Shown here piece after piece: positions 9,151 through 18,229 of a stretch of DNA of 52,164 bases. Origin of the DNA: Thermogemmatispora onikobensis. Its GTDB lineage: Bacteria; Chloroflexota; Ktedonobacteria; Ktedonobacterales; Ktedonobacteraceae. How positions within the stretch are numbered: the stretch's first letter is position 1; each line of letters opens with the position of its first letter. The stretch spans positions 1 to 52,164 of the forward strand of contig NZ_BDGT01000039.1 of NCBI RefSeq assembly GCF_001748285.1, written 5' to 3'. The notes beneath the pieces were generated by a model that had not been told where the DNA came from, did no database searches, and saw only the letters and a program-made list of their open reading frames with translations. Both the position numbers and the translations under genes were made by a program.

Positions 9151-10026
9151 ATGGCCAGCACTCCGGTTCCGGTACCCTACGAAGACCGGGAAGCCTTCAT
9201 CCTGGGAGACAGCTTTGACCAGGAGCTGGTCAGGCGCGGCTGGCAATTGCAGCAGGTACGCCGGCCCTATACTGATCCCCTGGTGCTTCGGCAGCCCTGG
9301 CTGCGTTGTCCCAATGGCAGCCAGTACAGTGAGCGCGCCCTGTACCGCTGCTTGCTGGCTACCTCTGCTCGTCACGCCTTGCGCCGGCTGCTGGAGCGGC
9401 TTCCTTGTCTCTATGGCGATCTCCTCGCAGCCAGTCCTGGTGAGCTGCCCAATGATCGCCTTCTGCAGATGCTCATCGACCAGGAGCTGCTGCTCCGAGA
9501 GGGGGCCGCTGTCAAAGCGGGTCCTGCCTTGGAGCGCCTTTACGATCTGGGCCATACACTAGAGTGGCTGGTCGCCGAGTGGCTGCGACTCTACTGTGTG
9601 GGACACTACGAGCGCCTCGTGCCGGTGCGTCACGGCGTGAGCCTGGCCTCCCCAGCCATCCCGGGCGATCTGGATGTCCTGGCCTTTCCCGATGAGGGTC
9701 CCGTGCTGATCGAATGCAAGTCGCGGAGCAAAGCGATCGAGGAGGACCACTTCGTGCGCTTTGTGGCACGAGCACGCCTGCTCCGCCCCTTCGCGGCCAT
9801 CTTCCTCGTCGATATTGAAAACCCGCTTCCCAAACAGCGTCTCAGTCAGTACGCGCACGCCCTGCAGCGGCTAGGGTCTGCCCCTCCGCACGGTTCAGGT
9901 GGCTTTTACTTCACCGCCGAGCGCATCTATCTGGTGAATACTTCGCTGAGCTTCGCTCAGCGCCTACACGAGGTGCTGGAGGACGCCCGTCGCCGCCAGC
10001 CCAGCTCAGCGCGAGCGCAAGGCTGA
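9151..10026 (+). CDS. PD-(D/E)XK nuclease-like protein
   Basis: A 291-residue soluble protein of unknown role. The segment PGDLDVLAFPDEGPVLIECK gives Asp175 and Glu188-Cys-Lys190, the D...ExK core of restriction-endonuclease-like folds. It is preceded by helical segments that include the LGHTLEWLVAEWLRLY helix, and followed by ARLLRPFAAIFLVDIENP, which fits the next strand. The ATG at 9151 is chosen over 9070 because GGAGGGAG lies 7 nt upstream. There is no partner methylase or helicase adjacent. It could be a repair or restriction nuclease, or a catalytically inactive relative; the family is inferred from the motif only. Confidence 0.7.
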   Translation: MASTPVPVPYEDREAFILGDSFDQELVRRGWQLQQVRRPYTDPLVLRQPWLRCPNGSQYSERALYRCLLATSARHALRRLLERLPCLYGDLLAASPGELPNDRLLQMLIDQELLLREGAAVKAGPALERLYDLGHTLEWLVAEWLRLYCVGHYERLVPVRHGVSLASPAIPGDLDVLAFPDEGPVLIECKSRSKAIEEDHFVRFVARARLLRPFAAIFLVDIENPLPKQRLSQYAHALQRLGSAPPHGSGGFYFTAERIYLVNTSLSFAQRLHEVLEDARRRQPSSARAQG

Positions 10027-10180
10027 GGCCCCCACGCCAGCCTGGCTTGCTCACGTACCAGCCAGCGCTATTGCCCTTCCCACAGAGACCCCTCCCTATC
10101 TCCCCACCCATCTGGGCTATGCCGGCGGCGCTCCTCGCCAGTTCGGCATCAGCGAAGCACACGAGAGAGTAGAGGCGTAT

Positions 10181-10202
10181 CAGACATCTTGGCTGATGTC
10201 TG
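10181..10202. other. Inverted repeat between the nuclease-like gene and the sigma region
   Basis: CAGACATC (10181-10188) and GATGTCTG (10195-10202) form an 8-bp stem with a 6-nt loop. It may be a terminator or an operator; no U-run follows. Confidence 0.35.
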
Positions 10203-10270
10203 TATCACGCCGCTCAGGGGTGGCAAGGGCTTAATAGAGGGATCATAACTTTTCAAACAAGGAGCGAATA

Positions 10271-10588
10271 ATGTACAAGATTGTTGATAACGCTCCTGAA
10301 CAGATCACTCAGCGGGTCCCGGATCGGCAGAGGACTGGCCTGCGGGCGCCGCTGACTGGCTCTGCTCGCTTGCTATCTGCGCCAGAGTGTGGAGGAGCCA
10401 GCGAGACCGCCATGACAGGGATGCGTGGTAACGAGCGCGGACGGGAGCTTCTTCCTGAAGTGGTTGTAGGGGGCGTTCTACTGTTTTCTTACGTTCCTCC
10501 ATTCTTTGAGGTCTGTCAAGTCGTAGATGAGGAGTTCGGTACCCAATGGAGCAGGACGATCTTTCTCAAGGGATTGAAACGGAGCTAG
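10271..10588 (+). CDS. Hypothetical 105-residue protein overlapping the sigma-factor start
   Basis: An ATG at 10271 with AAGGAG 6 nt upstream opens a 105-codon frame. Its last 43 nt overlap the start of the sigma-factor gene. The protein has no recognised domain; residues 60-80 (LPEVVVGGVLLFSYVPPFF) form one hydrophobic stretch. It may be a translated upstream ORF coupled to the sigma gene. The composition is less protein-like than its neighbours, so this is a weak call resting mainly on the ribosome site. Confidence 0.35.
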   Translation: MYKIVDNAPEQITQRVPDRQRTGLRAPLTGSARLLSAPECGGASETAMTGMRGNERGRELLPEVVVGGVLLFSYVPPFFEVCQVVDEEFGTQWSRTIFLKGLKRS

Positions 10589-11097
10589 TCAGCCTGCGCC
10601 CCGCCCTGGAGCGCTTTTTCCGGCGGCAGCTGCACGACTCCTCAGCGATCGACGATTGCGTGGACGAGACCTACGCCCGCGCCTACCAGAGTTTACGTCA
10701 GCGTGCCCTGCCCCTTTACCATCCTCGCGCCTGGCTCTTTAAGATCGCACGGCGCGTCCTGGCTCAATATCGGGCAGAGGAGCAGAAGCGCCGGCGTACG
10801 GGTCAGATCCAATATTACGCAACAACCGACGGTGAGTTGCGCTCCGAGATCGATGATCTGGCCGATGACGCTGAACAGCAGCCGGAGGCACTGGTAGAGC
10901 GGCGTGATCAGGCGCGTCTGCTCGCTCTCAGTCTTGAGGCTTTGCCCCGCTATGAGCAGACGGCAGTGATGTTACATTTCTCGGGCCAGTCAGCGCGCGA
11001 GATCTCTGCCCAGACAGGCCGTCCTCGGAGGACGGTCAACGACGATATTCGTCGAGGGATCAGCCGCTTGCGCCGTCTGGTTCACAACCTCGACTGA
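10546..11097 (+). CDS. ECF-like sigma-70 family RNA polymerase sigma factor
   Basis: A 183-residue protein with the two domains of an extracytoplasmic-function sigma factor. Region 2 spans about residues 15-80 (DDCVDETYARAYQSL, then HPRAWLFKIARRVLAQY). Region 4 spans about 125-180, with a helix-turn-helix at SAREISAQTGRPRRTVNDDIRRGISRLR. No region 1 or 3 is present. No classical anti-sigma gene follows; the next gene encodes a HEAT-repeat protein that could serve a regulatory role (inference). AGGAG lies 12 nt before the ATG, a long spacing. Confidence 0.88.
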   Translation: MEQDDLSQGIETELVSLRPALERFFRRQLHDSSAIDDCVDETYARAYQSLRQRALPLYHPRAWLFKIARRVLAQYRAEEQKRRRTGQIQYYATTDGELRSEIDDLADDAEQQPEALVERRDQARLLALSLEALPRYEQTAVMLHFSGQSAREISAQTGRPRRTVNDDIRRGISRLRRLVHNLD

Positions 11098-11270
11098 GGC
11101 TCCGAATGAGTTGCTCTTGTCTTGATGATGAGCCGAGAGCGAACAGCGCTCACAATCGCTCGCCTCACTGGGCGGCCAGCGCTAACGCCAAGGTAGCGCC
11201 AGCCGCGGCGGAAACGAGCTCGGAGAGAGAGAAGCATCTTTGAGAAAGACAGCAGGGGAGGATTTGCTTC

Positions 11271-12737
11271 ATGTATCAGAACAGCGCTGAACCTTGCACG
11301 GGGCCGCTGCGTGCCAGGGAGCAGCCCCCTCAGCCTCACGAGAGCTGGCAACGCTTGCTCTCCCCGGTACGTCAGTCGGCGCTCCGCCCGCTCCATCTGG
11401 TGCCCACCAGCGGAGAGGATCAGCTCACGAGCGCTGACACTGAGGCCCATCTTGTTCAGGCTCCCCCTACAGGCGGAGCAGCGGCGGGCGAGGAAGATGA
11501 TCAAGGCAGCCAGGAAGCGGCGATGACCCTCGGAGAAGTCCCCCGGCTGCGCCCCCTGCCTGATGACGGCGAGGCCATCGTGAGCCAGCTGGCGCAAGCC
11601 CTGGAGCAGCGGACCAGCTTACCACGTGACCCGCTCCTGTTGGCTCTGACACACTCTTCCTGGCGCGTACGCGCTGAGGCGGTGCGCCTGCTCGGCCTGA
11701 GCGGCGAGCCACAGATCGAGTTGCTGCTCAAGGCCCTGGGCCAGGAAGCCCACGAAGCAGTGCGCGAGGCCATCGTCTGGTCACTGGGGCGCTTGATCCC
11801 CGCCTTCCTGGCCGACGAGCAGCTACGCAGTGCCTGGTTGGCCCGCCTGCGAACAACCTTGATCGCGCTGGTGCAGGCCGACGATTGCTGGCTGGTGCGT
11901 GAGGCCGCCGCCTGGGCCTTGGGATGCTTAGGCTGGGCCGCCCCCCTGGAAGCGCTGCGCCAGGTACTGCTGAGCGACGGCGATGAGGAGGTCTGCGCGG
12001 CAGCAGCCCAGGCCCTGGCCTTGTCGGGCAAGCGCATGGCGCGGGCCTATCTGCTGGAGGCCCTGGAGAGGGTCGAGTTACCTTTCTTGCAGGAGACGAT
12101 CCGTGAGGCATTGGCGGAACTCGACGAGGCCCTGGCTCGCACAGCAGCCCAGGCACAGCAAGCCCGCCGGTCAAGCTCGCCGCTGCGTCAGACGCTGCTG
12201 GCTCTGCGCGATTTCCTGGAGGATCGCCGTGGCACTTTGCTAGAGCCACGCCTCCTGCTAACAGAACAAGGGCCGGTCCTGGTACTATGGTGCACCTATC
12301 AGGCGAAGGAGCGACGACTGCAGGAGGTACTCGAAGCTCTGCCCCAGGACCTGTGGACGCAGGCTTCGATCGCCCCTCTCGCGGCAACCCAGCGCTCGGG
12401 CGATCGGGTGCTGCGCCTCCTCGGCCAGCGTCTGGCCCAACACTGCCAGCAGTCTTCCTGTCAGGAGGTCCTGATGCTTTCAACGACCATCTGTCGTCAG
12501 GCTCAGGCTCAGGCTCAGACTGAGTCGTCGCTGCTGCTGGAGCAGAGCCGTACCTGCTTGCGCGTCATCATTATCGGCGTGAGCGAGTCCGAGGTGGATC
12601 GCAACAAGCCGCCCGTGTTGCGCGAGCTGGCCCTGGCCTGGCAGGCAACGACCCAGGAGGCGCCGCTCTGCGAGCAGGACCCGTGCGATCTGCATCTCTG
12701 GTACCAGCCTTGCCGCGGTTGGGCCAGCCAGGGCTAG
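11271..12737 (+). CDS. HEAT-repeat protein downstream of the sigma factor
   Basis: A 488-residue soluble protein. The first 110 residues are low-complexity and polar. Residues about 115-290 contain HEAT-like helical pairs (SSWRVRAEAVRLLGLSGEPQI, AHEAVREAIVWSLGRLIPAF, CWLVREAAAWALGCLG, DEEVCAAAAQALALSGK). The C-terminal 190 residues are globular with no recognised fold. HEAT arrays are usually protein-binding scaffolds. Its position 173 nt after the sigma factor, on the same strand, suggests a functional link. GGGGAGG precedes the ATG at suitable distance. Confidence 0.8.
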   Translation: MYQNSAEPCTGPLRAREQPPQPHESWQRLLSPVRQSALRPLHLVPTSGEDQLTSADTEAHLVQAPPTGGAAAGEEDDQGSQEAAMTLGEVPRLRPLPDDGEAIVSQLAQALEQRTSLPRDPLLLALTHSSWRVRAEAVRLLGLSGEPQIELLLKALGQEAHEAVREAIVWSLGRLIPAFLADEQLRSAWLARLRTTLIALVQADDCWLVREAAAWALGCLGWAAPLEALRQVLLSDGDEEVCAAAAQALALSGKRMARAYLLEALERVELPFLQETIREALAELDEALARTAAQAQQARRSSSPLRQTLLALRDFLEDRRGTLLEPRLLLTEQGPVLVLWCTYQAKERRLQEVLEALPQDLWTQASIAPLAATQRSGDRVLRLLGQRLAQHCQQSSCQEVLMLSTTICRQAQAQAQTESSLLLEQSRTCLRVIIIGVSESEVDRNKPPVLRELALAWQATTQEAPLCEQDPCDLHLWYQPCRGWASQG

Positions 12738-12930
12738 GCCGAGGTGACCAGGACCAGCTCAGGCAGCTCCCCTGGTTGCGCCTCCTGCCACTTTGGCCGC
12801 TGCCTCAGCTTCATTCTTCAGCGAGCCGGCTGCTGATCAGGGATGAGGTTGAGATGGCTCCGGCGGCTGCTCGGGGTCAGCAGAGCGACGTCGACGACCA
12901 GGTCCCCGAACACAGCGCTGGGTGGGACGG

Positions 12931-13353
12931 CTACACTTGCGCCGTATGCTCCCTCTCGAAGAGCCAGAGGTCGCTCAGGCGCCAGAGGCGGTCGTGAACA
13001 TAGCTTTCTCCCAGACAGAGCGCTTCGGCCCAGAGGAGGATCAGCAAGGGCGGCAGCCAGAGCGCTGGGGCCACAAGCGCTCTCCATTGCCAGCTTAGCC
13101 AGCCCAGGGCTATGATGAGCAGCGCCACCAGGATGGCGCCACTGGTGGCCAGCAGAAAGGAGCGCCGATGACGACGCCGAGCCACCAGGAGGCCAACAGT
13201 CAGCATACGCTTGAGCCGCCCACGCGCGTGCTGCAGTGTATCTCTCCATTTGTTCCAACGTGCCGAGAGAATCAAAGCCAGCGGCAACATGATCACGATG
13301 GCCACCAGGAGCAGAACCAGTAAGAGCATTATCCCTTTAAACAAGGCCAGCAT
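12931..13353 (-). CDS. Membrane protein, unknown function
   Basis: A 140-residue protein with about three to four transmembrane segments: one at the N-terminus (MLLLVLLLVAIVIMLPLALIL), then FLLATSGAILVALLIIALGWL and LVAPALWLPPLLILLWAEAL. An Arg-rich loop (RGRLKRMLTVGLLVARRRHRR) separates them. No family is recognised. It converges with the HEAT gene and is followed on its upstream side by another minus-strand hypothetical gene. Confidence 0.65.
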   Translation of the reverse strand: MLALFKGIMLLLVLLLVAIVIMLPLALILSARWNKWRDTLQHARGRLKRMLTVGLLVARRRHRRSFLLATSGAILVALLIIALGWLSWQWRALVAPALWLPPLLILLWAEALCLGESYVHDRLWRLSDLWLFEREHTAQV

Positions 13354-13439
13354 TGCTATCTTCTTTCACTCATTCACCTGATCAGCAGGCAAGAGAGGCG
13401 CCGGTATCCTCCGACGAAGGCCCGCACTGAGAGGCGGCT

Positions 13440-14099
13440 TTAGTGCCAGTGGGCCAGCAGCTCCCCGAGGAAGGTAGCCAGCGTTTCGAGTATGCCGCCA
13501 GCCACCTCTTCGACCAGAAGGCTGCGCCGCTGGGGAGGCGGACCACTCTGCTCTTGTCCGAGCAGGAGGATGTAGGGACTGAGCGTTATCAGCAGTGGCA
13601 GCTCGGGCAGGCCATCGGCGGCAGGAAAGAGCTGAAGCTGGCAGTGTTTCAGGTGGGCAGCAGGACGCTGCCAGGCCGCCATATGTATGCGCAAGAGGGC
13701 CGGTCTTGCTTCTTGCTGGGCCGAGGGAGCCGGCTGACAGGTACAGCTGGCGAGCGGGACCTCGCGCTGCCAGAACCAGGAGTAGCAGCGGCCAGTGGCC
13801 AGCAGCAGGCGCAGCTCCGGCCAGCGGCTCGCGCCATCGAGACAGGCCAGCGGCCGAGCTTCTGCAGTCCTGCCATGGGCAGAGTCAGGATAGATCTTGA
13901 CTGCAGGATCAAAGAGCCGCTGGCCCACAAAGAGCCAGCTCTCACTTCCGCAGGTCGCCAGGATCTGCGTCGGCCTCTGCCGATCCCGCTCAAAGGTGGC
14001 CAGCTCGACGCTCCCTCGGCGCAGAACCAGGTAGCTCCGGCTACGCTCAGGCTGTACCCAGAGCAGTGGCCGTTCACTGCGATCGTCGGATACTTGCAT
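13440..14099 (-). CDS. Hypothetical protein, 219 residues
   Basis: A soluble protein with no signal peptide or membrane helix. The N-terminal half alternates short hydrophobic strands (SYLVLRRGSVELATFERD, TQILATCGSESWLFVGQRLF) in a way that suggests a beta-rich, tubby/LURP-like fold, but I cannot confirm that. It contains several cysteines (CTCQPAP, LKHCQLQ). It lies between a membrane protein and the TPR protein on the same strand. Confidence 0.6.
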   Translation of the reverse strand: MQVSDDRSERPLLWVQPERSRSYLVLRRGSVELATFERDRQRPTQILATCGSESWLFVGQRLFDPAVKIYPDSAHGRTAEARPLACLDGASRWPELRLLLATGRCYSWFWQREVPLASCTCQPAPSAQQEARPALLRIHMAAWQRPAAHLKHCQLQLFPAADGLPELPLLITLSPYILLLGQEQSGPPPQRRSLLVEEVAGGILETLATFLGELLAHWH

Positions 14100-14179
14100 C
14101 TGGTTCCCCCATATGTAAACGGTGTTTGTTCGCTTGCTCCCCTGTAGTGAGAAGCTGACGCTCTTGAAGCGGGAGCGCG

Positions 14180-16423
14180 CTAGCGAATCAGTGCTAACAG
14201 ACGCGAGAACATAGGTCTGAAGAGCGCACGCAGGTGCTTGTCCGAAGAGGCTGGCTGCTGCCGCAAGGTCTGCAGCTCTTCATAGCGCTCGCTCGCTTCG
14301 TCGAGGCGGCCTAGAAGGGCCAGCAGGAGAATCTGACAACAGCGAGGTACGGGATCGCCGGGCATCACCAGAGCAAGGCGCTCGTAGACGGCGAGAGCTT
14401 CCTCCCCTCGGCCCAGACCGCTCAAGAGGAGCGCCTGCTGATAGAGGGCCTGGCGATCGTCAGGGCGCCGCCGCAGCCGTTGCTCGCAAGCAGCCAGCTC
14501 CTTTTCGGCCCGCTGGCGGATGATCGACTGCTGCTCCGTCTCCTGTGGGAGCAGCGATGAGGGAGAGGAGGCAGTCCGCCAGTGGAGGCGCAGCGCCTGC
14601 AGCAGGGTTCCCAGGGCCTCACTATAGCGCCCCAGCTCTGCCAGCACACAGCTCTCCTGCAGGACTACCCTCGTGTTCTCGGGCTGGAGCTGGCGAGCGT
14701 ACTCATAGGCGACCAGCGCCTCGCGATAGCGCAAGAGCCTGGCCAGAACACCGGCCTTGTTGGAAGCTGCCCAACGATGGCCTGGGTCAAGTCGCAGGGC
14801 CTCCTCAAAGACCGCCAGGGCCTCCCTATAGCGGCCCAGCGACGCTAAAGCGGTCCCTTTGCCGTTGAGGGCGGCCACATAGTCTGGTCTGAGTCGCAGG
14901 GCCTCCTCATAGGCTACCAGCGCTTCCCTATAGCGCTTCAGTTGGTGCAGGACATAGCCCTTGTGCACCCAGACACGGTCATAGCTCGGGTTCAGACGCA
15001 GGGCCTCCTCATAGGCCGCCAGGGCTTCCTGATAGTGTTGCAGCCGCTCCAGAGGCAGGCCGTAATAGTAGTGGGAGCCAGCCAGGTCCGGCCAGCGGTG
15101 CCGGACGTGCGCAGCAAGCTGCAAGCCCTCCTCGGGATGCCCCAGCGTGAGCAACAACTCACACTTGAAGAAAGAAAAGCTGGCCTCTTTCTCACTATCG
15201 AGGCGCCCGGCCTCGCCGCACACAGCCAGGGCCTCTTCGCAGGCAGCCAGGGCCTCTTCGTCACGTGCCAGGCGCCATAAAGCCGCTACCCGTACGTACC
15301 ATAACTCAGCATCCTCACGATCGCGCTGCAGCCCCTGGTCCACCGCCTGCAGCGCCTCCTCGGCGCGCTGCAATTTCAGGAGCACCTGAGCTTTTTCGAG
15401 CCAGGGAGCGCTTTCCGGCTCAAGCTCGCAGGCCCGCTCATAGGCGGCCAGGGCTTCCTCGTAGCGTTCCAGCTCTTGCAAGGCCCAGCCGCGCGCCCGG
15501 TGCAGGTCGGAATCAGCACCATCAAGGAGCAATCCTTGATCAGCCGCCTGCAGGGCTTCCTCAGCTCTCCGCAGAGCCAACAGCGCTATGGCCTTTCTCC
15601 AGAAGAGCGATGGCCCTGACTTCAGCTGAAGGGCGTGCTCAAAGACCGCCAGCGCCTCTTCATAGCGCTCCAAAGCATGCAGCGCCCTCCCTCTGCCTTC
15701 CCAGGAGAAGAGATCTGTTGGACAGAGATCCAGGGCCTGGTCATAAGCCGCCAGCGCCTCCTCATAGCGCTTCAAAGCTAGCAGCGCCTCTCCGCGGTTC
15801 TTCCACAACCAGAGATCTTCCTTATCGATGCGCAAGCCTTGATCGCAGGCCTCCAGCGCCTCGCTATATTGCTCCAGTTGCAGCAAGCAGTCGCCCTTTG
15901 CCGCCCAGGCAGCAACATTCATGGGATCAAGCCGCAGGGCCACCTCATAGGCTGCCAGCGCTTCAGCTCTTCGTTCGAGTGCCTCCAGGACGAACCCTTT
16001 CCTCAACCAGCTCTCCGCCTCGCGGGGATTCCTCTGCAATAGCTCTTCATAAAGAGTTAGGGCCTGATCATAGGCGGCTACAGCCTTGTCACTGTTGTCC
16101 AGCCCGCTGAGAGTCACTCCAAGGTAATAGGAGCATTTGGCCTGACGCTCCATCCTCTCCGGTAGCATCCGGCTCAATCTCTCAAAGATTGTCAGCGCCT
16201 CTTCATAGCGCTCCAGCGCGTTCAGTGCTCTTCCTTTCAACAACCAGAGATCCCAGGCCGCTTCCTCACTCTGGTTGCTCAGCTTCAGAGCCTGCTCTGC
16301 CGCCTCCAGAGCTTCCTTGTCGTGGCCCTTCCTCATCCAACGTTCTCCCTGCTCCAGATAGCGCTGCCAGCTCGGCGGCTCTTCCTCCTGTCCCTCCGTC
16401 TCAGCACTCTTCATATTCTTCAT
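14180..16423 (-). CDS. Large tetratricopeptide-repeat protein
   Basis: A 747-residue protein made almost wholly of about 18 TPR units with a 34-residue period. The recurring consensus is like RYEEALAAYEQALRLDP followed by W..KG..L..L. It has no signal peptide, membrane helix or enzymatic domain, so it is probably a cytoplasmic scaffold. The ATG at 16423 (MKNMKSAE) is preferred to 16489 because AAAGGAAAAGGA lies just upstream. The DNA repeats are diverged rather than identical, which suggests an old expansion. Confidence 0.88.
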   Translation of the reverse strand: MKNMKSAETEGQEEEPPSWQRYLEQGERWMRKGHDKEALEAAEQALKLSNQSEEAAWDLWLLKGRALNALERYEEALTIFERLSRMLPERMERQAKCSYYLGVTLSGLDNSDKAVAAYDQALTLYEELLQRNPREAESWLRKGFVLEALERRAEALAAYEVALRLDPMNVAAWAAKGDCLLQLEQYSEALEACDQGLRIDKEDLWLWKNRGEALLALKRYEEALAAYDQALDLCPTDLFSWEGRGRALHALERYEEALAVFEHALQLKSGPSLFWRKAIALLALRRAEEALQAADQGLLLDGADSDLHRARGWALQELERYEEALAAYERACELEPESAPWLEKAQVLLKLQRAEEALQAVDQGLQRDREDAELWYVRVAALWRLARDEEALAACEEALAVCGEAGRLDSEKEASFSFFKCELLLTLGHPEEGLQLAAHVRHRWPDLAGSHYYYGLPLERLQHYQEALAAYEEALRLNPSYDRVWVHKGYVLHQLKRYREALVAYEEALRLRPDYVAALNGKGTALASLGRYREALAVFEEALRLDPGHRWAASNKAGVLARLLRYREALVAYEYARQLQPENTRVVLQESCVLAELGRYSEALGTLLQALRLHWRTASSPSSLLPQETEQQSIIRQRAEKELAACEQRLRRRPDDRQALYQQALLLSGLGRGEEALAVYERLALVMPGDPVPRCCQILLLALLGRLDEASERYEELQTLRQQPASSDKHLRALFRPMFSRLLALIR

Positions 16424-16729
16424 TCGTCCTTTTCCTTTCTTCTCAAGAGAAGAGATCTTGAGATTTAAGTCAACCAATGCAATAATCAAAAGCTGCCACG
16501 TCTGGGCGTGATCTGTCCTCGGTGTGTCACTAGCGTCAGGCGAGCCTGTGTCTGCATCTGCTGACCGTCCGTCAGGCTTCCCCAGTCATTTGAAAGCTAT
16601 CCAGCTAAGCCAGAGAGCTGGAGGGAGCTGAACTTGCCTGTGGGCCTTTCCCGTCGCTGGCGCTCATCTATAGGGGAGAGGAGGTCGTGGGCAGCGCTCT
16701 GCTTTCCCCTGGATGACTCCTTGCCTTGT

Positions 16730-18052
16730 TCAGTCGGTCAGCGCCGGCACCCAGTCTTCTCCCACGTTCAGGGGCAACGGTAGCACTATCTTCCATTCCT
16801 CCTGCCCGTTCTCCTTTGCCAGGGCATGCAGGACAAATCGTTCTACTCCACCCGATGCTGTTGTAAACAGATAGATCTCGCTCTTTCCCACTATCAGACG
16901 GCTCGGTCCTGGCTCTTCACTGGTGGCTGGCAGTTTCTGCCAGAGCACTCGTCCGCTTTGCCCATCCAGTGCCGTCAACTGTCCTTGCCCGTCCAGCAGA
17001 TAGAGCACCTTTCCGTCTACCACCCCTTGCACCGGCACCACATCGAACCCGAAGACGCCCGGCAGTTCAATCGACCAGCCCTCCTCTCCATCCGCCAGCC
17101 GCAGCGCGCTCACCTGCAGCTTTTGCTCCTGCTCCACATCCTTTGCGACATAGAGCCAGCCCTGCCCCGCGGCAAGCAGCCGATATTCGAAAGCACGCCA
17201 TCGTGATCCGCTCGCCTGCCACAGCTGTCGCCCGTCGTTAGCGTCTATTGCGATAACCCCCTGTGACAGATCCAGGCAAAGCACCCCATTTCCCAGCGCC
17301 ATAGCCATCGGTTGTTGATCGCGCCCTTCTGGAAAGCTCCTTTGCCAGCGCGGCTGCCCCGTGCGTGCGTCCAGAGCCACCACCAGAGCAGATCTCTCTG
17401 GCACTGTCAGTAAATCATCTCCTACGACATAAACCATCCCCTCTCCCACCAGAGGCATCAGTTCGACCCCCGTCGTTGTCCGATTGGCCTCCTTCTGAGG
17501 GAGCTGATAGCTCCAGCGGCTCTGCCCATCGTTCACTGCCAGTGCCTCTACCGCCTTCACATCCCTCCGATAGACCAGCCCGGCTACCTTGTCCACCGCT
17601 GGCACTCCCCAGCCGTCATCAAGAGACTCTGAATCCTCCGCTCCCCAGCGAACCGTTCCATTCTGAGCGTTCAGGACCAGCAGATAGCCATCCGCGGTAT
17701 TGGCGTACAGATTCTGCCCGGCACGAGTTATTGTCATAAACCCTAACAGGTCGCTGTAAGAAGTGTCTTTCGAGCGCAGCAGTCGGCACCAGCGCGGGCG
17801 CCCACTGCCGGTATCCAGCGCATAGAGCCATGTATTCAGCCCTACATAGAGAGTGGTCTCTGCTGGCTCGTTGCCACCAGCAGGCTGGCCGAGCCTGCTG
17901 ACTTGTACCTGCGACTGAGCCGCCGGGCAGGGCACCGTCTCCATCTGCACGGGCGGCGGCATCTGGCAACCCAGTAGACTCACCAGCAGCCAGACACACC
18001 CTAAGAACAGCTTCCACGAGGCGCGTGCAAACTTCTGCCATCGCTTGCTCAC
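16730..18052 (-). CDS. PQQ-type beta-propeller lipoprotein (copy 1)
   Basis: A 440-residue predicted lipoprotein. The signal sequence ends in the lipobox LLGC, with Cys29 the acylated residue. The remainder is a beta-propeller of PQQ-enzyme-like repeats (LYALDTGSGRPRWCR, LLVLNAQNGTVRW, VVALDARTGQPRWQR, LTALDGQSGRVLWQK). The repeats resemble BamB and other PQQ-like propellers; PQQ binding is not implied. The start is GTG, with GGAG 9 nt upstream. It is the last of three tandem paralogues; the DNA encoding its N-terminus is nearly identical to that of the neighbouring copy. Confidence 0.88.
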   Translation of the reverse strand: MSKRWQKFARASWKLFLGCVWLLVSLLGCQMPPPVQMETVPCPAAQSQVQVSRLGQPAGGNEPAETTLYVGLNTWLYALDTGSGRPRWCRLLRSKDTSYSDLLGFMTITRAGQNLYANTADGYLLVLNAQNGTVRWGAEDSESLDDGWGVPAVDKVAGLVYRRDVKAVEALAVNDGQSRWSYQLPQKEANRTTTGVELMPLVGEGMVYVVGDDLLTVPERSALVVALDARTGQPRWQRSFPEGRDQQPMAMALGNGVLCLDLSQGVIAIDANDGRQLWQASGSRWRAFEYRLLAAGQGWLYVAKDVEQEQKLQVSALRLADGEEGWSIELPGVFGFDVVPVQGVVDGKVLYLLDGQGQLTALDGQSGRVLWQKLPATSEEPGPSRLIVGKSEIYLFTTASGGVERFVLHALAKENGQEEWKIVLPLPLNVGEDWVPALTD

Positions 18053-18229
18053 GAGCGCACACTCCGTCTGTTCTGACCTTGACCCCTCTAAAGACGAAGA
18101 CGCAACTTTGCCTCTAGCTTCCAGTCATGAGATCTACACGCTGCACCTATCGAGTACGATAATGTTCTTTTGTTCCCAGAAAGAGGGAGGGGCCAGAGGC
18201 ACGCTCTCCTCCCCCGCGTTCTCCTGCTC

